From: Desulfurococcales archaeon
Lineage (GTDB): Archaea > Thermoproteota > Thermoprotei_A > Sulfolobales > Acidilobaceae
NCBI GenBank assembly: GCA_015521115.1
Contig: WAOT01000038.1
Coordinates: 1-64,000 of the forward strand
Direction of reading: 5' to 3'
DNA length: 64,000 nucleotides
Positions 7,848-17,267 of the stretch are shown piece by piece. The number at the start of each line of letters is the position of its first letter. Positions within the stretch are counted from its first letter, which is position 1. The notes beneath the pieces were generated by a model, which made no database searches, had not been told where the DNA came from, and saw only the letters and a program-made list of their open reading frames with translations. Made by a program: the position numbers and the translations under genes.

Positions 7848-9017
7848 CTAGTCGTGTACTTCCTCGGATCCCGATAGCTCTTCGGAGTGCTTGATTACAG
7901 GCTTGTAGCCCATTTCGTATGGCCTGAACCTGTCATGTAGTCTCTTGAGGACGTCGGGCAGGGTCGTGTACTCCATCTCTTCGGGCCCTAGCCTGTGAGG
8001 CATGAATGGGCCGTGTCTCCTCATGTAGTCTGCAATTATCTGTGCTAGCCTCCTCGTCTCGTCGAATGCTGGGTCGTCGAATAGGTCTACGGGGCCGATT
8101 AGCTCTCCGTTGTGTATCTGGAAGCCTAGGGCAACTACTCTTGGCGGGCCGTCGAACCTTGTCATCTTAGCGTCCTTGAGGCCGACGGGCATAAGTGGGC
8201 CGTGGTGGCTCCCCCTCATCCAGCCCGCTACTAGGTGTGGGAATGCGAACGCCTCTAGGACTTCTCCTACTGCTGGGAACCCGCTCTGCGCCCTTACTAT
8301 CGCTACAGGGTCGTCTTTTCCTACATACCTGCCTGCTATCAGGTTGAGCCTCTCACTGCTAACTACTGCTGCGATCTCGCCGTCCTTCTTCCTGAAGACG
8401 TGCTTGACCACGTATCTGCCTGGGGTTCCTATCAGTGCGAGTATGTCGTATAGCTCCTCTGGGGCGTTTAGCTCTACAACTTTGCCCTCGTAGACGTCTA
8501 GGATCTGGAATGTGAAGCCGTCGTGCATCCTAGGGTCTATTACGAGGCCTGCCGTGTTGAACGGGTCAGCGAATATCTTGTACATGGGCATGTTGAAGGC
8601 TCCGGGCTCAGTCTTGTCCGCCATGAAGACTATGACTGGCTCGCTCTTCCTCTCTACGAACTCCATCTCAGCGACGCCTGGGCCTAGGCCTCTCACGTTC
8701 CCACTGAAAGCATCGCTCAGGAGGTCTTGGCCTGCAGCGTAGAGGCCTAGCTCCTTGGCGACCTTAGTCGCGGCCTTGAAAGCCTCCCATGCTAGGCCGT
8801 GGATCTCCGGGTTGTCTACTCCCTTGTCATGGGTCATTATGAGTTGGAGGTCGTCTCCTACGTGGGTGACATAGAAGCTCTTAATCACTCCCCTCTTCTT
8901 AGCGTCTGCTAGAACCCTGTTAGCTGCTAAGATCGTATCGGGGTGCACCTTGTGGTGGCCCGCTATGCTCCCGATGTCCGCCTTTATAACGCTAATCGTT
9001 ACCTTCTGGCCGGGCAT
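7848..9017 (-). CDS. fbp: Bifunctional fructose-1,6-bisphosphate aldolase/phosphatase
   Basis: The archaeal gluconeogenic enzyme that condenses triose phosphates to fructose 1,6-bisphosphate and then removes the 1-phosphate in the same active site. About 389 residues, the usual length. The N-terminus (ISVIKADIGSIAGHHKVHP) carries the first metal-binding Asp and His; HVGDDLQLIMTH supplies the paired Asp; RYVGKDDP carries the Tyr and the Schiff-base Lys used in the aldolase half-reaction; GSHHGPLMPV is another family signature. The start ATG at 9017 follows GGTGAGGTGATC. It works with citrate synthase and PGI/PMI in this window as part of central carbon metabolism. Confidence 0.97.
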   Translation of the reverse strand: MPGQKVTISVIKADIGSIAGHHKVHPDTILAANRVLADAKKRGVIKSFYVTHVGDDLQLIMTHDKGVDNPEIHGLAWEAFKAATKVAKELGLYAAGQDLLSDAFSGNVRGLGPGVAEMEFVERKSEPVIVFMADKTEPGAFNMPMYKIFADPFNTAGLVIDPRMHDGFTFQILDVYEGKVVELNAPEELYDILALIGTPGRYVVKHVFRKKDGEIAAVVSSERLNLIAGRYVGKDDPVAIVRAQSGFPAVGEVLEAFAFPHLVAGWMRGSHHGPLMPVGLKDAKMTRFDGPPRVVALGFQIHNGELIGPVDLFDDPAFDETRRLAQIIADYMRRHGPFMPHRLGPEEMEYTTLPDVLKRLHDRFRPYEMGYKPVIKHSEELSGSEEVHD

Positions 9018-9070
9018 AACCGATCACCTCACCAATCTCGGCCATTTTGTCATGAGTGTGGTTGGGGCCT

Positions 9071-9078
9071 GTTTAAAC
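9071..9078. promoter_or_regulatory. Palindromic GTTTAAAC, likely TATA element of fbp
   Basis: GTTTAAAC is a perfect 8-base palindrome 54-61 bases upstream of the fbp start; read on the minus strand it fits a TATA box with a leader of about 30 bases. The same 149-base gap has AATAAAAT near 9125-9132, a likely TATA box for rli1 on the plus strand. Confidence 0.4.
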
Positions 9079-9166
9079 TCTTCCCTACACTCTAATACCT
9101 CCCCGGAAACCCTAGGCGGCGAACAATAAAATCTCCCGCCGGGCAGTCGCGTGTCGGGTGTAGGAC

Positions 9167-10993
9167 GTGAAGGGGAAGGTGAGGCTTGCTGTAATAGACT
9201 ATGAGTCCTGTAAGCCTAAGAAGTGCAGCTATGAGTGTATCAATGTGTGCCCCGTTAATAGGACTGGGCGTGCGGTCGCTATCGAGGCCGACCGTGCTGT
9301 CAGGGGTAAGCCCGTAATATATGAGGACGCATGCATAGGCTGCGGCCTATGTGTGAAGGCATGCCCCTTCAAGGCGATAAGCATAGTAAACCTCCCAAGC
9401 GAGCTTGAGGAGCAGGCTGTCCATAGATACGGGGTCAACGCCTTCAAACTCTACAGGCTACCAATACCAAGGGATGGAAAGGTTGTCGGCTTGATCGGGA
9501 AGAACGGTACCGGTAAGACCACTGCTGTTAGGATCCTCCTTGGAGAGCTCCGCCCCAACCTGGGAGACCCGGGCAGACAGCCTGAGTGGGACGAGATCAT
9601 TAGACGGTTCAGGGGCAGCGAGCTCCAGGTCTACTTCCAGAAGCTAGCCAATGGAGAGCTGAGGACGGCCCACAAGATACAGTATGTCGACCTCGTGCCC
9701 CGAAGGGTTAAGGGCACAGTCGGTAAACTCCTGGAGAGGGCCGATGAACGGGGAATTGCGAGGGAGCTGGCAGAGGAGCTTGGGCTGAAGACTGTGTGGG
9801 ACAGGGACATTAGGAAGCTTAGCGGTGGCGAGCTTCAGAAGCTCCTCATCGCTGCAGTGCTATCCAAGGATGCCGACGTATATGTCTTCGACGAGCCAAG
9901 CAGTTACCTAGATGTAAGGGAGAGGGTGAGAGTAGCGAGGCTCATAAACAGGGAGGTAAAACCCGGTAAGTTCTTCCTAGTTATAGAGCACGACCTGGCA
10001 GTCCTAGACTATCTAAGCGAGACCGTCCACATACTCTACGGTGAACCAGGAGTCTACGGCATAGTCAGCCAGCCGTACGGGGTTAGGAACGGTATAAACC
10101 ACTTCCTAGAGGGGTATCTCCCAGCAGAGAACATCAGGCTGAGAAAGGAGCCCATAAAGTTCAGGAAAGGGGTAGAGGCCGAAGCTACCGGTAAAGAGGG
10201 CGGACTGGGTAGGAAGAAGCTACTCGAATGGACAGACCTCAAGGTGAGGAGGGGCTCGTTCGAGTTAGAGGCTGAGGCGGGGGAAATATGGAGCGGGGAG
10301 GTCATAGGGATAGTAGGGCCTAATGGTATAGGGAAGACTACGTTCCTCCTAACCCTAGTGGGCAGACTCGAGCCTGAGGACGGGATGGTGCTCCAACTGG
10401 GAGAGTACACCATAAGCTATAAGCCACAGTATGTCAGCCCAGAGCTCTTCCCCAAAGGCATGACTGTGGGTGCCCTCATAAGGGAGGTCAACCCTGAGGC
10501 GGCTGTACCCGGGAGCTGGCTCTACATTGAGCTGATGAAGAAGTTGAGATTAGACCGCCTATGGGACAGGGATCCGAGGAGTCTTAGCGGGGGTGAAATG
10601 CAGAAGCTTGCCGTCGCACTGGCACTCTCCCGAGAAGCCGATATCTACTTCCTCGATGAGCCCAGCGCGTACCTAGACGTGGAGGAGAGGCTCACTGTTG
10701 CAAGGATAATAAGGAGGCTTACCGAGACGAGGGAGGCCGCATCTTTCGTTGTAGAGCACGACCTCCTAATACTAGACTTCATAAGCGACAAGGTAGTCCC
10801 CATACTTGGACAGCCTGGGATAAGAGGCCACGCATATAAGCCTAGCAGCCTCAAGACGGGCATGAACATCTTCCTGAAGGAGCTGGGGATAACGTTCAGG
10901 AGGGATCCCCAGACGGGGAGGCCTAGGATAAACAAGGAGGGTAGCTACCTGGATAGAATGCAGAAAGCAAGGGGAGAATATTACTTCGGCTAG
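9167..10993 (+). CDS. ABCE1/Rli1 ribosome-recycling ATPase
   Basis: A soluble twin-ATPase that splits ribosomes after termination, with a role in translation initiation. Length 608 residues is normal. The N-terminus has two [4Fe-4S] clusters (CKPKKCSYECINVCP and CIGCGLCVKACP). The first nucleotide-binding domain has GKNGTGKTT near residue 111 and LSGGELQK; the second has GPNGIGKTT near residue 384 and LSGGEMQK, each followed by a Walker B FDEPSSYLD or LDEPSAYLD. A GTG start at 9167 follows GTGTAGGA. No membrane segments exist, as expected. The stop shares CTAG with the convergent peptidase gene. Confidence 0.97.
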   Translation: MKGKVRLAVIDYESCKPKKCSYECINVCPVNRTGRAVAIEADRAVRGKPVIYEDACIGCGLCVKACPFKAISIVNLPSELEEQAVHRYGVNAFKLYRLPIPRDGKVVGLIGKNGTGKTTAVRILLGELRPNLGDPGRQPEWDEIIRRFRGSELQVYFQKLANGELRTAHKIQYVDLVPRRVKGTVGKLLERADERGIARELAEELGLKTVWDRDIRKLSGGELQKLLIAAVLSKDADVYVFDEPSSYLDVRERVRVARLINREVKPGKFFLVIEHDLAVLDYLSETVHILYGEPGVYGIVSQPYGVRNGINHFLEGYLPAENIRLRKEPIKFRKGVEAEATGKEGGLGRKKLLEWTDLKVRRGSFELEAEAGEIWSGEVIGIVGPNGIGKTTFLLTLVGRLEPEDGMVLQLGEYTISYKPQYVSPELFPKGMTVGALIREVNPEAAVPGSWLYIELMKKLRLDRLWDRDPRSLSGGEMQKLAVALALSREADIYFLDEPSAYLDVEERLTVARIIRRLTETREAASFVVEHDLLILDFISDKVVPILGQPGIRGHAYKPSSLKTGMNIFLKELGITFRRDPQTGRPRINKEGSYLDRMQKARGEYYFG

Positions 10994-12696
10994 CCTGCGA
11001 GGCCTGCCCTCACGATGAAGTCCACAGCCAACTCCACCCCTCTTACACCCTTCTCCACTCCATACACGGCGGCCGCGAGAGTATAGAGCGCCTTAACGGG
11101 TACCCCCCGAGACAGTGCGAAGGCTACCTCACCGTAGAAGAGATCCCGGGGGATGTCCTCCTGCTCGAGCTTTCTGAGCACCTCAACAATAAGATCCCGA
11201 TCGGAACGCCATAGGGCTAGCCCGTGCAGCATGGGTCTCCTAAACTTCAACTCCTCGATCTCCGGAACCGGTGGGCTCCATGGGGGTGGGCTCGCTAAAG
11301 GTTTAAGGTCGTAGTGGAGTGGGAGGTAATAGGCTGCTAGCCTTGCAGCGACCAGGTCTTCCCTCCCCACATGGTGTGCTATGACCCCGTTTACCACCTC
11401 CTCCGCAGCAGGGGGCGGGTTCACCCCTCTCGCGTATAAGTAGGCCGATGATGCCGCCAGTACCGCTGCTTTCCAGAGCCTTACCGGGTCTATCTTGTCG
11501 GCGTCGTCGAGGTCTGTGTGGTAGTGTGGGTCGGGCCACTGGTTCACTATCTCACTCTCCACGCCATAGGCTAGGAAGACGTCGTGGTCGCTACCATACA
11601 TGTACCTAGTAAGGCCTATGCCCAGGTTGCCCAGTTTTGAGACCCAGTACATGATATCTGCAAGCCTGTGCTCCGGGGCTGTGACGGGAGGATAATAGAT
11701 CTTGGCGGAGTCAACACCGAAATAGGAGGAGGCCCCCACCATGTCAAGGTTAACTACTGCAGTAGCCTTCCCCTTAAGCCAGCCTTCAACGCTCAGTACT
11801 GTCCCCATATACTCAGGGACTAGCACGAGCCTAATCGTGTCCTCAACCTGTTCAAGCACCCCACTATCCAACGACTCCGCTAACGCCAAGAACGCCTCCA
11901 CAGCGCTCGAGGCTCCCGAGGCGTTATCGTTAGCCCCGGGGCGGGGGTGGCACATGTGGGCTAGTATCACCGGCCCTGACCCATTCCGGTCTCCCACCCA
12001 AGCCACAAGAACCGGTAACCTCCCCGGCCCGCCGATATCTGCGTCCACCCTAAATCTAACACTCTTCCCGGCCAGGTGGGATGCTTCACTCCACGGGACT
12101 GTTATTGCGGGGGTAGTGTACCGTTGTGCCTCCTCAGCGGTTAGGAAGAGCCCTAAGTAGGGAAACCCGTTTGGGTGTGCGTTCCTCTTCGCAAGGATCA
12201 CGCCCGCCACGCCCTCCTCAGCGGCCACCCTGTATGCAGCCTTGTGGTGCTTGGTTATGAGGTATATGGCCTCCTTATCGGAGTAACTATCGGGGTCTAG
12301 GGGGTCTTCCGGCTCCCTGACCTCGCCTTCAACCCATCCCTCGGTAGGTGGGGAGTGGGCCGCGGGTAGTGTTGGGTGCTGGTCGAAGGTGTACCTCCTA
12401 TCCCCCACCTCTAACACGGCTGAGGCGACATCCCACCTAACAGGTAGTGGGAGCCAGCTTGGGCCCGAGCGGCCGGTGTAAACTATTAGCTCAGTGTCAA
12501 TTATGTCAGGGGCCAGTTCGAGCACTATTTCCTCGAGCTGCTCGGCCGCATCTATTAGTCCTGTTGACCCCTGTATTCTGTGGTAATCTGTGAGGGCCTT
12601 GAGTATCCTGAAGGGCCTGTGAAAGCCGGTCATCCTTGCTATAGTCTTAACGGTTCTGGACGCAAGAGTGAGGTCTTTAATGAACTGCTCGCTCAA
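10990..12696 (-). CDS. M28/DUF4910-like aminopeptidase with PA-like insert
   Basis: About 568 residues. Residues 1-60 are helical; residues 110-225 resemble a protease-associated insert with VAGVILAKRN; residues 240-410 form a zinc peptidase domain with AHMCHPRPGANDNASG (metal His and Asp), LVPEYMG (catalytic/metal Glu), VNLDMVG and SDHDVF, then DPHYHTDLDDADKI near the last metal His. The C-terminal 130 residues are helical. The family includes bacterial polysaccharide-biosynthesis aminopeptidases. No signal peptide is visible, so a cytoplasmic role in peptide turnover is likely, fitting a peptide-using organism. Start is TTG at 12696 after GGGTGTG. The substrate cannot be predicted. Confidence 0.8.
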   Translation of the reverse strand: MSEQFIKDLTLASRTVKTIARMTGFHRPFRILKALTDYHRIQGSTGLIDAAEQLEEIVLELAPDIIDTELIVYTGRSGPSWLPLPVRWDVASAVLEVGDRRYTFDQHPTLPAAHSPPTEGWVEGEVREPEDPLDPDSYSDKEAIYLITKHHKAAYRVAAEEGVAGVILAKRNAHPNGFPYLGLFLTAEEAQRYTTPAITVPWSEASHLAGKSVRFRVDADIGGPGRLPVLVAWVGDRNGSGPVILAHMCHPRPGANDNASGASSAVEAFLALAESLDSGVLEQVEDTIRLVLVPEYMGTVLSVEGWLKGKATAVVNLDMVGASSYFGVDSAKIYYPPVTAPEHRLADIMYWVSKLGNLGIGLTRYMYGSDHDVFLAYGVESEIVNQWPDPHYHTDLDDADKIDPVRLWKAAVLAASSAYLYARGVNPPPAAEEVVNGVIAHHVGREDLVAARLAAYYLPLHYDLKPLASPPPWSPPVPEIEELKFRRPMLHGLALWRSDRDLIVEVLRKLEQEDIPRDLFYGEVAFALSRGVPVKALYTLAAAVYGVEKGVRGVELAVDFIVRAGLAG

Positions 12697-12743
12697 GCTG
12701 GTTCACACCCGGTTATTGCGAGTACATCCCCTCCAGGCTAAAT

Positions 12744-13646
12744 ATGGCCTACAGTGGCACTGGAGCCTGTCCGGTGCCTGGGTTGAGAGAGGCCTACTGC
12801 ACTAGTAGAGCCCTACTCCTAGGGGCGGGGGGTAGGATTGAGCCCCTCATACACCCTAAACCGGGAGGAGTTACAAGGTGCTGGGAGTTTAGGGGCGTTT
12901 CGATATACGACTTCGCACTCGCATCCATAGCGCTGGATAGGGCGCTGATCGCGTCATGCCTGAAAGGCTGTAGAGAGGGGTGCATGGCTGCCGGGTTTAA
13001 GAGTTACCTAGACACAGCCTCACGCCTCGGGTTAAGGTCTAACGTAAACACTGGGACGCTCCTATTATTACTACCGTTAGCTTGCACCCTTGGCAGCGCA
13101 GTGGATCCGGGGAGGCACGCTAGGGAGGCAAGTAGATGTGCTTTAGAGGTGGCTGCAGACGTTGACGCTTACTGGTATTATAAGGTTCTAGAGCGCTTCA
13201 AACCCTCACACCTAGGGGAGTACAAGGGGCCGCTCCCCCCAATAGGCTCGGGGGAATATCCTAGGAGTGTGGCCGAGATCCTCCGGGGAGTAAGATGGGA
13301 TCACGTTCACAGGGAGCTCCTAAAAGGGTACCCTCTAACGCTTGAGGCAATCGAGATCATGAGGAAAAGAGGTTATAGTGAGGAGGGGCTAGCCACAACT
13401 GTTCTTGAACTAATTGCACGACATGGTGATACCCTCATCGGAAGGAGGCATGGGTGGAGGGCTGTTAAGAAGGCTATGGAGGAAGCCGTTGTCGCCCTGA
13501 AGATGGTTAACGCTACCGGGGATCTAGCGTGGATAGAACGGTTATGGATGGAGTGGCGTAGGAGAGGCTGGTCTCCGGGTTCTGTACTCGATGTTGTAGC
13601 GGCTGCTTTAGGACTTTCATATTTGCACGGGTTAATCGAGCGGTGA
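12744..13646 (+). CDS. CitG-like triphosphoribosyl-dephospho-CoA synthase family protein
   Basis: About 300 residues, with the COG1767 signatures HPKPGGVTR near residue 37 and NVNTGTLLLLLPLA near residue 100. In bacteria this family makes the prosthetic group of citrate lyase or malonate decarboxylase from ATP and dephospho-CoA. No citrate lyase or malonate decarboxylase subunit is seen here, and archaeal homologues often stand alone, so the real product is uncertain; another ribosyl- or adenosyl-transfer to a cofactor is possible. The ATG at 12744 lies 47 bases from the divergent peptidase start. The last 15 bases overlap the convergent RNA ligase gene. Confidence 0.75.
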   Translation: MAYSGTGACPVPGLREAYCTSRALLLGAGGRIEPLIHPKPGGVTRCWEFRGVSIYDFALASIALDRALIASCLKGCREGCMAAGFKSYLDTASRLGLRSNVNTGTLLLLLPLACTLGSAVDPGRHAREASRCALEVAADVDAYWYYKVLERFKPSHLGEYKGPLPPIGSGEYPRSVAEILRGVRWDHVHRELLKGYPLTLEAIEIMRKRGYSEEGLATTVLELIARHGDTLIGRRHGWRAVKKAMEEAVVALKMVNATGDLAWIERLWMEWRRRGWSPGSVLDVVAAALGLSYLHGLIER

Positions 13647-14813
13647 GAGGCCTGTCCTCATTATCCGTTTGAACTGATCTTCGGTCTTTTTGTGCTTCAC
13701 AAATGTCGCCCTTATCCTGCCGTCGCTGAGCTCCTCTAATGACACGAGGGTTATGAGCACTCCGAGGCTGTACATGTAGACTATGTACTCGTCTAGCTCC
13801 TCCTTATTATAGAATGTTAGTGTGAACTGCTCGGCAACTGGCTCGCCCCTTATGTGGGCTTTTAGGCTTTCGACTGCGGGTATGAGTATGGCCTCTCCGA
13901 TCCTGTGGGCTTCCATTCTGAGCCTTGACTCATCCCACCCCTCCTCTACCGCCTTGAACATCTGCCTTAGAACGCGGGAGAATATGAAGGTGTGCCCCTC
14001 GTCGAAGGGGTATTTCATACCCTCCATTATGTCCCTCGCATTGATGTAGCTTGTAGTGTACTTGAGTGGATCAACCCTGTAGTGGGGGTCTTTCATTACT
14101 ATGCCCTCTCTTCCTAGGGTTTCCAGGCCCCTAACGATAGATGCTATCTCCTCCCATGACTCCTTGGGGACTATCCCTAGGAGTCTCACATTCCTCATGC
14201 CGGCCTCCTCGACTATGCTCCTCCTATTCTCTACTGAGAGGAACTCGAGGGGGCCTTCGAATATGTCGAAGACGAAGTAGTCCCACTCGGGGGCCTCGGG
14301 GTAATAGTAACGTGTGTATGGGTTCTCCATGCCGACAACCTCACCCGCTACGACTGCGTCGTCTCCAAGGTTGTCGAAGATCTTTTCGAGGTTTCTACCG
14401 TATTTCCTCCTCATCCTCGCTGTGGTGTAGGGGCATATGTAGCCGCCCCGGGTTATCGCGTATATTTCACCGTCAAACCTTACAACTCTCACGTTGTGAC
14501 CGTCCATCTTCTCCTCGACTATCACGTTGTCTATGAAGTGTCTAGGCACCGCCCTGCTTAGTAGGAGGACTCTAGGGATGTGCGGGTACCCTTCGACTAC
14601 CCTATATTCGCCCGTCTTGTTGGAGTATAAGATCACCGTGCCCTCGTAATGGTCTCCAATGTCTCTCCTTATTGTCATATATGTTATGCCTCTGTATTTG
14701 AGTATCCTTGTCGATCTGCTCTCGAGAAGTCTCTGGGCTCTATCTTGGGAGAGGCCGAGGGCTTCTGCCACTATACTTTTAAGCCAGGAGTACTTCTCGG
14801 GTTTCTGCAACAT
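13632..14813 (-). CDS. ATP-dependent RNA ligase, archaeal Rnl3 family
   Basis: A nucleotidyltransferase that joins or circularises RNA ends through a covalent lysyl-AMP. About 393 residues. The adenylation motif I is EEKMDGHNVR with Lys102; motif III is in the YFVFDIFEG region; motif IV EGIVMKD and motif V KYTTSYIN follow; the C-terminal 150 residues are helical as in the dimeric Rnl3 enzymes of Pyrococcus and Methanothermobacter. Start follows GGGAGAGA. It lies between citrate synthase and the CitG-like gene; neighbours do not reveal its RNA targets. Family assignment is confident; the biological substrate is not known. Confidence 0.92.
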   Translation of the reverse strand: MLQKPEKYSWLKSIVAEALGLSQDRAQRLLESRSTRILKYRGITYMTIRRDIGDHYEGTVILYSNKTGEYRVVEGYPHIPRVLLLSRAVPRHFIDNVIVEEKMDGHNVRVVRFDGEIYAITRGGYICPYTTARMRRKYGRNLEKIFDNLGDDAVVAGEVVGMENPYTRYYYPEAPEWDYFVFDIFEGPLEFLSVENRRSIVEEAGMRNVRLLGIVPKESWEEIASIVRGLETLGREGIVMKDPHYRVDPLKYTTSYINARDIMEGMKYPFDEGHTFIFSRVLRQMFKAVEEGWDESRLRMEAHRIGEAILIPAVESLKAHIRGEPVAEQFTLTFYNKEELDEYIVYMYSLGVLITLVSLEELSDGRIRATFVKHKKTEDQFKRIMRTGLSPLD

Positions 14814-14867
14814 TCTCTCCCATAGTGGTGATAGAAATAGGGGGAAGGTAAAAACGTTGGGCTGGGC

Positions 14868-16058
14868 CTACTTCTTGCACCTCTCCTCTAAGGGGACGTA
14901 CTTGAGGCCTACTGGGCCCACGTACTTCTCGCTTGGCCTGATGATCTTGTTGTTCAGCACCTGCTCTATGTAGTGTGCTGTCCATCCGACTATCCTGCCC
15001 ATTGCGAAGATCGGTGTGAACATTGGTATGGGTATCCTTAGCTGGTAGTAGAGTATTGCTGTGTAGAGGTCGATGTTGGCCGGTATGTTCTTCTCCCTCT
15101 TCATGACCTCCTCTGCCTTCTTGAGCACCTTGAGCCAGTACTCGCCCTCGGGTAGCTGTTTGATGAACTTTGCCGCCACATCGGTTCTGGGGTCGTGGAC
15201 TTTGTAGACTCTGTGGCCGAAGCCCATGATCTTCTCCTTCCTGGCGAGCTTCTCTAGGATGTACTCCTCAATGTACTCCTCTAGCGGTACTCCCTTCTCC
15301 TCAGCCTTCTTCTTTGCGTCTAGGAGCATCACTAGGGCCTTCTCGTTAGCGCCTCCGTGGAGCGGGCCCTTCAGTGCACCGATGCCCCCTGCCACGGCAC
15401 TGTACATGTCGCTTAGGGTGCTGGCTATCACCCTAGTTGTCCAGGTGCTGGCGTTGAAGCCGTGATCCATGTAGAGGACTAGTGTTGACTCGAACGCCCT
15501 TGCCTCTAGGTCGCTTGGCATGTCGCCCCTTATCATCCTAAGGACATCCTTTGCGTGGTCTAGGCTTGGGTCAGGCCTGATTATGCGGCCATGGTGTGCG
15601 AGGTTCCATCCTGCAGCGAATATTACAGGTAGCTGGGCGATGAGGCGTAGGGCGTGGTCGTAGAGGAAGTCCTTATCGAACTTCCAGTCATATGCTGCGT
15701 TGTACATGCCTAGGAGGGTGACGCCATAGCTGCCGTAGTACATGGGGTGTGCCGGTCTTACTAGCTTGAGGGCGTCGAAGACTTTCTCCGGTATCTGCCC
15801 CCTGTAGGTGTCAATCTTCTTCTTTATCTCCTTGAGCTCGTCCTCGCAGGGGAGCTGGCCGTAGAGGATTAGGTGTGCTGCCTCATAGAAGCTGGCATGC
15901 TCCCCTATGTCGTCGATCGTGTATCCCCTGTAGATCGTCGCCTGGCCGGAGGGGTCAACTCCGCTGATGTACGTGACATCGGGGACAACTCTTACGAGGC
16001 CCTTGGGGACAATGATGTAACCGTTCTCGATCTTACACTCAGGCTGTGCCTTGCTCAT
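14868..16058 (-). CDS. Citrate synthase
   Basis: Condenses acetyl-CoA and oxaloacetate to citrate. About 396 residues. The catalytic residues are visible: His234 in PLHGGANEK, His282 in GFGHRVYK, and MDHGFNAS near residue 198, a citrate synthase family signature. The sequence is of the archaeal/thermophilic short type; 2-methylcitrate activity cannot be excluded. It has its own promoter (TATATAAA on the plus strand at 16126-16133, read on the minus strand) and an SD-like GGTGG before the ATG. It follows the suf operon on the same strand after a 117-base gap. An adjacent CitG-like gene lies beyond the RNA ligase, but citrate lyase is absent. Confidence 0.95.
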   Translation of the reverse strand: MSKAQPECKIENGYIIVPKGLVRVVPDVTYISGVDPSGQATIYRGYTIDDIGEHASFYEAAHLILYGQLPCEDELKEIKKKIDTYRGQIPEKVFDALKLVRPAHPMYYGSYGVTLLGMYNAAYDWKFDKDFLYDHALRLIAQLPVIFAAGWNLAHHGRIIRPDPSLDHAKDVLRMIRGDMPSDLEARAFESTLVLYMDHGFNASTWTTRVIASTLSDMYSAVAGGIGALKGPLHGGANEKALVMLLDAKKKAEEKGVPLEEYIEEYILEKLARKEKIMGFGHRVYKVHDPRTDVAAKFIKQLPEGEYWLKVLKKAEEVMKREKNIPANIDLYTAILYYQLRIPIPMFTPIFAMGRIVGWTAHYIEQVLNNKIIRPSEKYVGPVGLKYVPLEERCKK

Positions 16059-16125
16059 TCTAGACCACCATTTCCACGGGTTCTGGTTAGAGAATAGGAA
16101 CGGAGCGGGGCACTATACAATTGCA

Positions 16126-16133
16126 TATATAAA
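16126..16133 (-). promoter_or_regulatory. Putative TATA box for citrate synthase
   Basis: Minus strand TTTATATA lies 68-75 bases upstream of the citrate synthase ATG in a very AT-rich patch (16111-16140) inside an otherwise GC-rich gap, giving a predicted leader of about 45 bases. Confidence 0.45.
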
Positions 16134-16175
16134 AATATGTGCAAGTAGGATGTGATAGCGTATATAGGCCGGGTC

Positions 16176-17267
16176 TTAGGCCAGACCCAGCTCTTCCATG
16201 ATGCGGGCTACACCTGCCTTCTCGAAGACCCCCCTCTCCAGCAGCAGTTCCAGGTCTCCACGCTCTAGACCCCGTGTTGCTGCGTAGAAGAGAATGTTTT
16301 CACCTATCGTTGTTGCGCTCGCACTGTGGCTTGCCTCTTCAACCTCTCCAGTATATATCTCCAGCATTGGGACAGACCTGCCCTTAGCCTTATCACCAAC
16401 TATAATCACGTGCATCTCAACACGTGTTCTAGAGGATCCCGCCGTGTGAGAGACTCTTGCAGTCCCTCTCATAGTAAGCTTGGACTCCTCCCTCGCGACA
16501 CCATTTCCTGAGACTAGTGAGACTGTATGGGGGGCTATGTGGGCTACGTTGAATATAATATCACCTATAGACCTTCCTCGTGAGGAGAATCCCAAGACAC
16601 CGTCGACCCTGCTGTATGGCTTGTTGAGGAGGGAGTCTATTCTGAGCCTCGTCATCTCTCCCGGCCTTCCACCTGCCCTGTATATCAGCCTGCTCCCCTC
16701 GCCACCTCCCGCTTTGACGAAGGTATAGACGGGGGCGTTCTCGGTATGTGCTACCAGGTGGGTTACGTCGAGCTGGGACTGTCCTCCCACCTGTATTTCT
16801 ATGAACTGTGTCTTCAGACCGTGTTGTAGGGCTGTGTCGATGATTGTCAGGTTAGCTTTAACCATTGGTTCCGTCGATACTTTGAGAGTGTACCCTGTAT
16901 ACCCGTTTCCGCCCGGTAGGAGGAGGGTATAGTCTCCCTCTTGTTCTATCGTTATCTCGAACCCAGCGGGCTTCCTATATACATGGTACGCCGCCATTCT
17001 CTCCTTTGTAGGGATCTCCTCGACCTTCCAGGGGCTGGTCGAGATCCCCGTGCAGTCGTGGGTGTATGGTGAGTTACCCTTGATCACGCAATTACCGGTT
17101 CGCAGGTATATAGGGTCTAGGCTGGTCGCTTCTCCTAGATTTAATTTTTCTTCGTATTTCCTCCAGTCTGTATAGTATTTCTCTGTTGGGCTGTCCGGGA
17201 TCTCCTGGTACGGCATCTCTCTTACGGACGGTGGTATTGGCCATGTACTTGCCATCCTCCTGGTCAC
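16176..17267 (-). CDS. sufD: SufD-like Fe-S assembly scaffold protein
   Basis: The partner of SufB in the SufBCD scaffold that builds Fe-S clusters in the cytoplasm. About 363 residues; the C-terminal half has the SufB/D beta-helix repeats (RVDGVLGFSSRGRSIGD, AHIAPHTVSLVSG) and the TIGENILFYAATRGL end. The N-terminal half is divergent, as usual for SufD. The GTG start overlaps the sufB stop as GTGA, which indicates translational coupling. The very N-terminal 20 residues could be trimmed if a later start is used. The organism has many Fe-S proteins in this window (Rli1, Tes, AOR, XPD, PAPS-reductase fusion) that would need this system. Confidence 0.88.
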   Translation of the reverse strand: MTRRMASTWPIPPSVREMPYQEIPDSPTEKYYTDWRKYEEKLNLGEATSLDPIYLRTGNCVIKGNSPYTHDCTGISTSPWKVEEIPTKERMAAYHVYRKPAGFEITIEQEGDYTLLLPGGNGYTGYTLKVSTEPMVKANLTIIDTALQHGLKTQFIEIQVGGQSQLDVTHLVAHTENAPVYTFVKAGGGEGSRLIYRAGGRPGEMTRLRIDSLLNKPYSRVDGVLGFSSRGRSIGDIIFNVAHIAPHTVSLVSGNGVAREESKLTMRGTARVSHTAGSSRTRVEMHVIIVGDKAKGRSVPMLEIYTGEVEEASHSASATTIGENILFYAATRGLERGDLELLLERGVFEKAGVARIMEELGLA

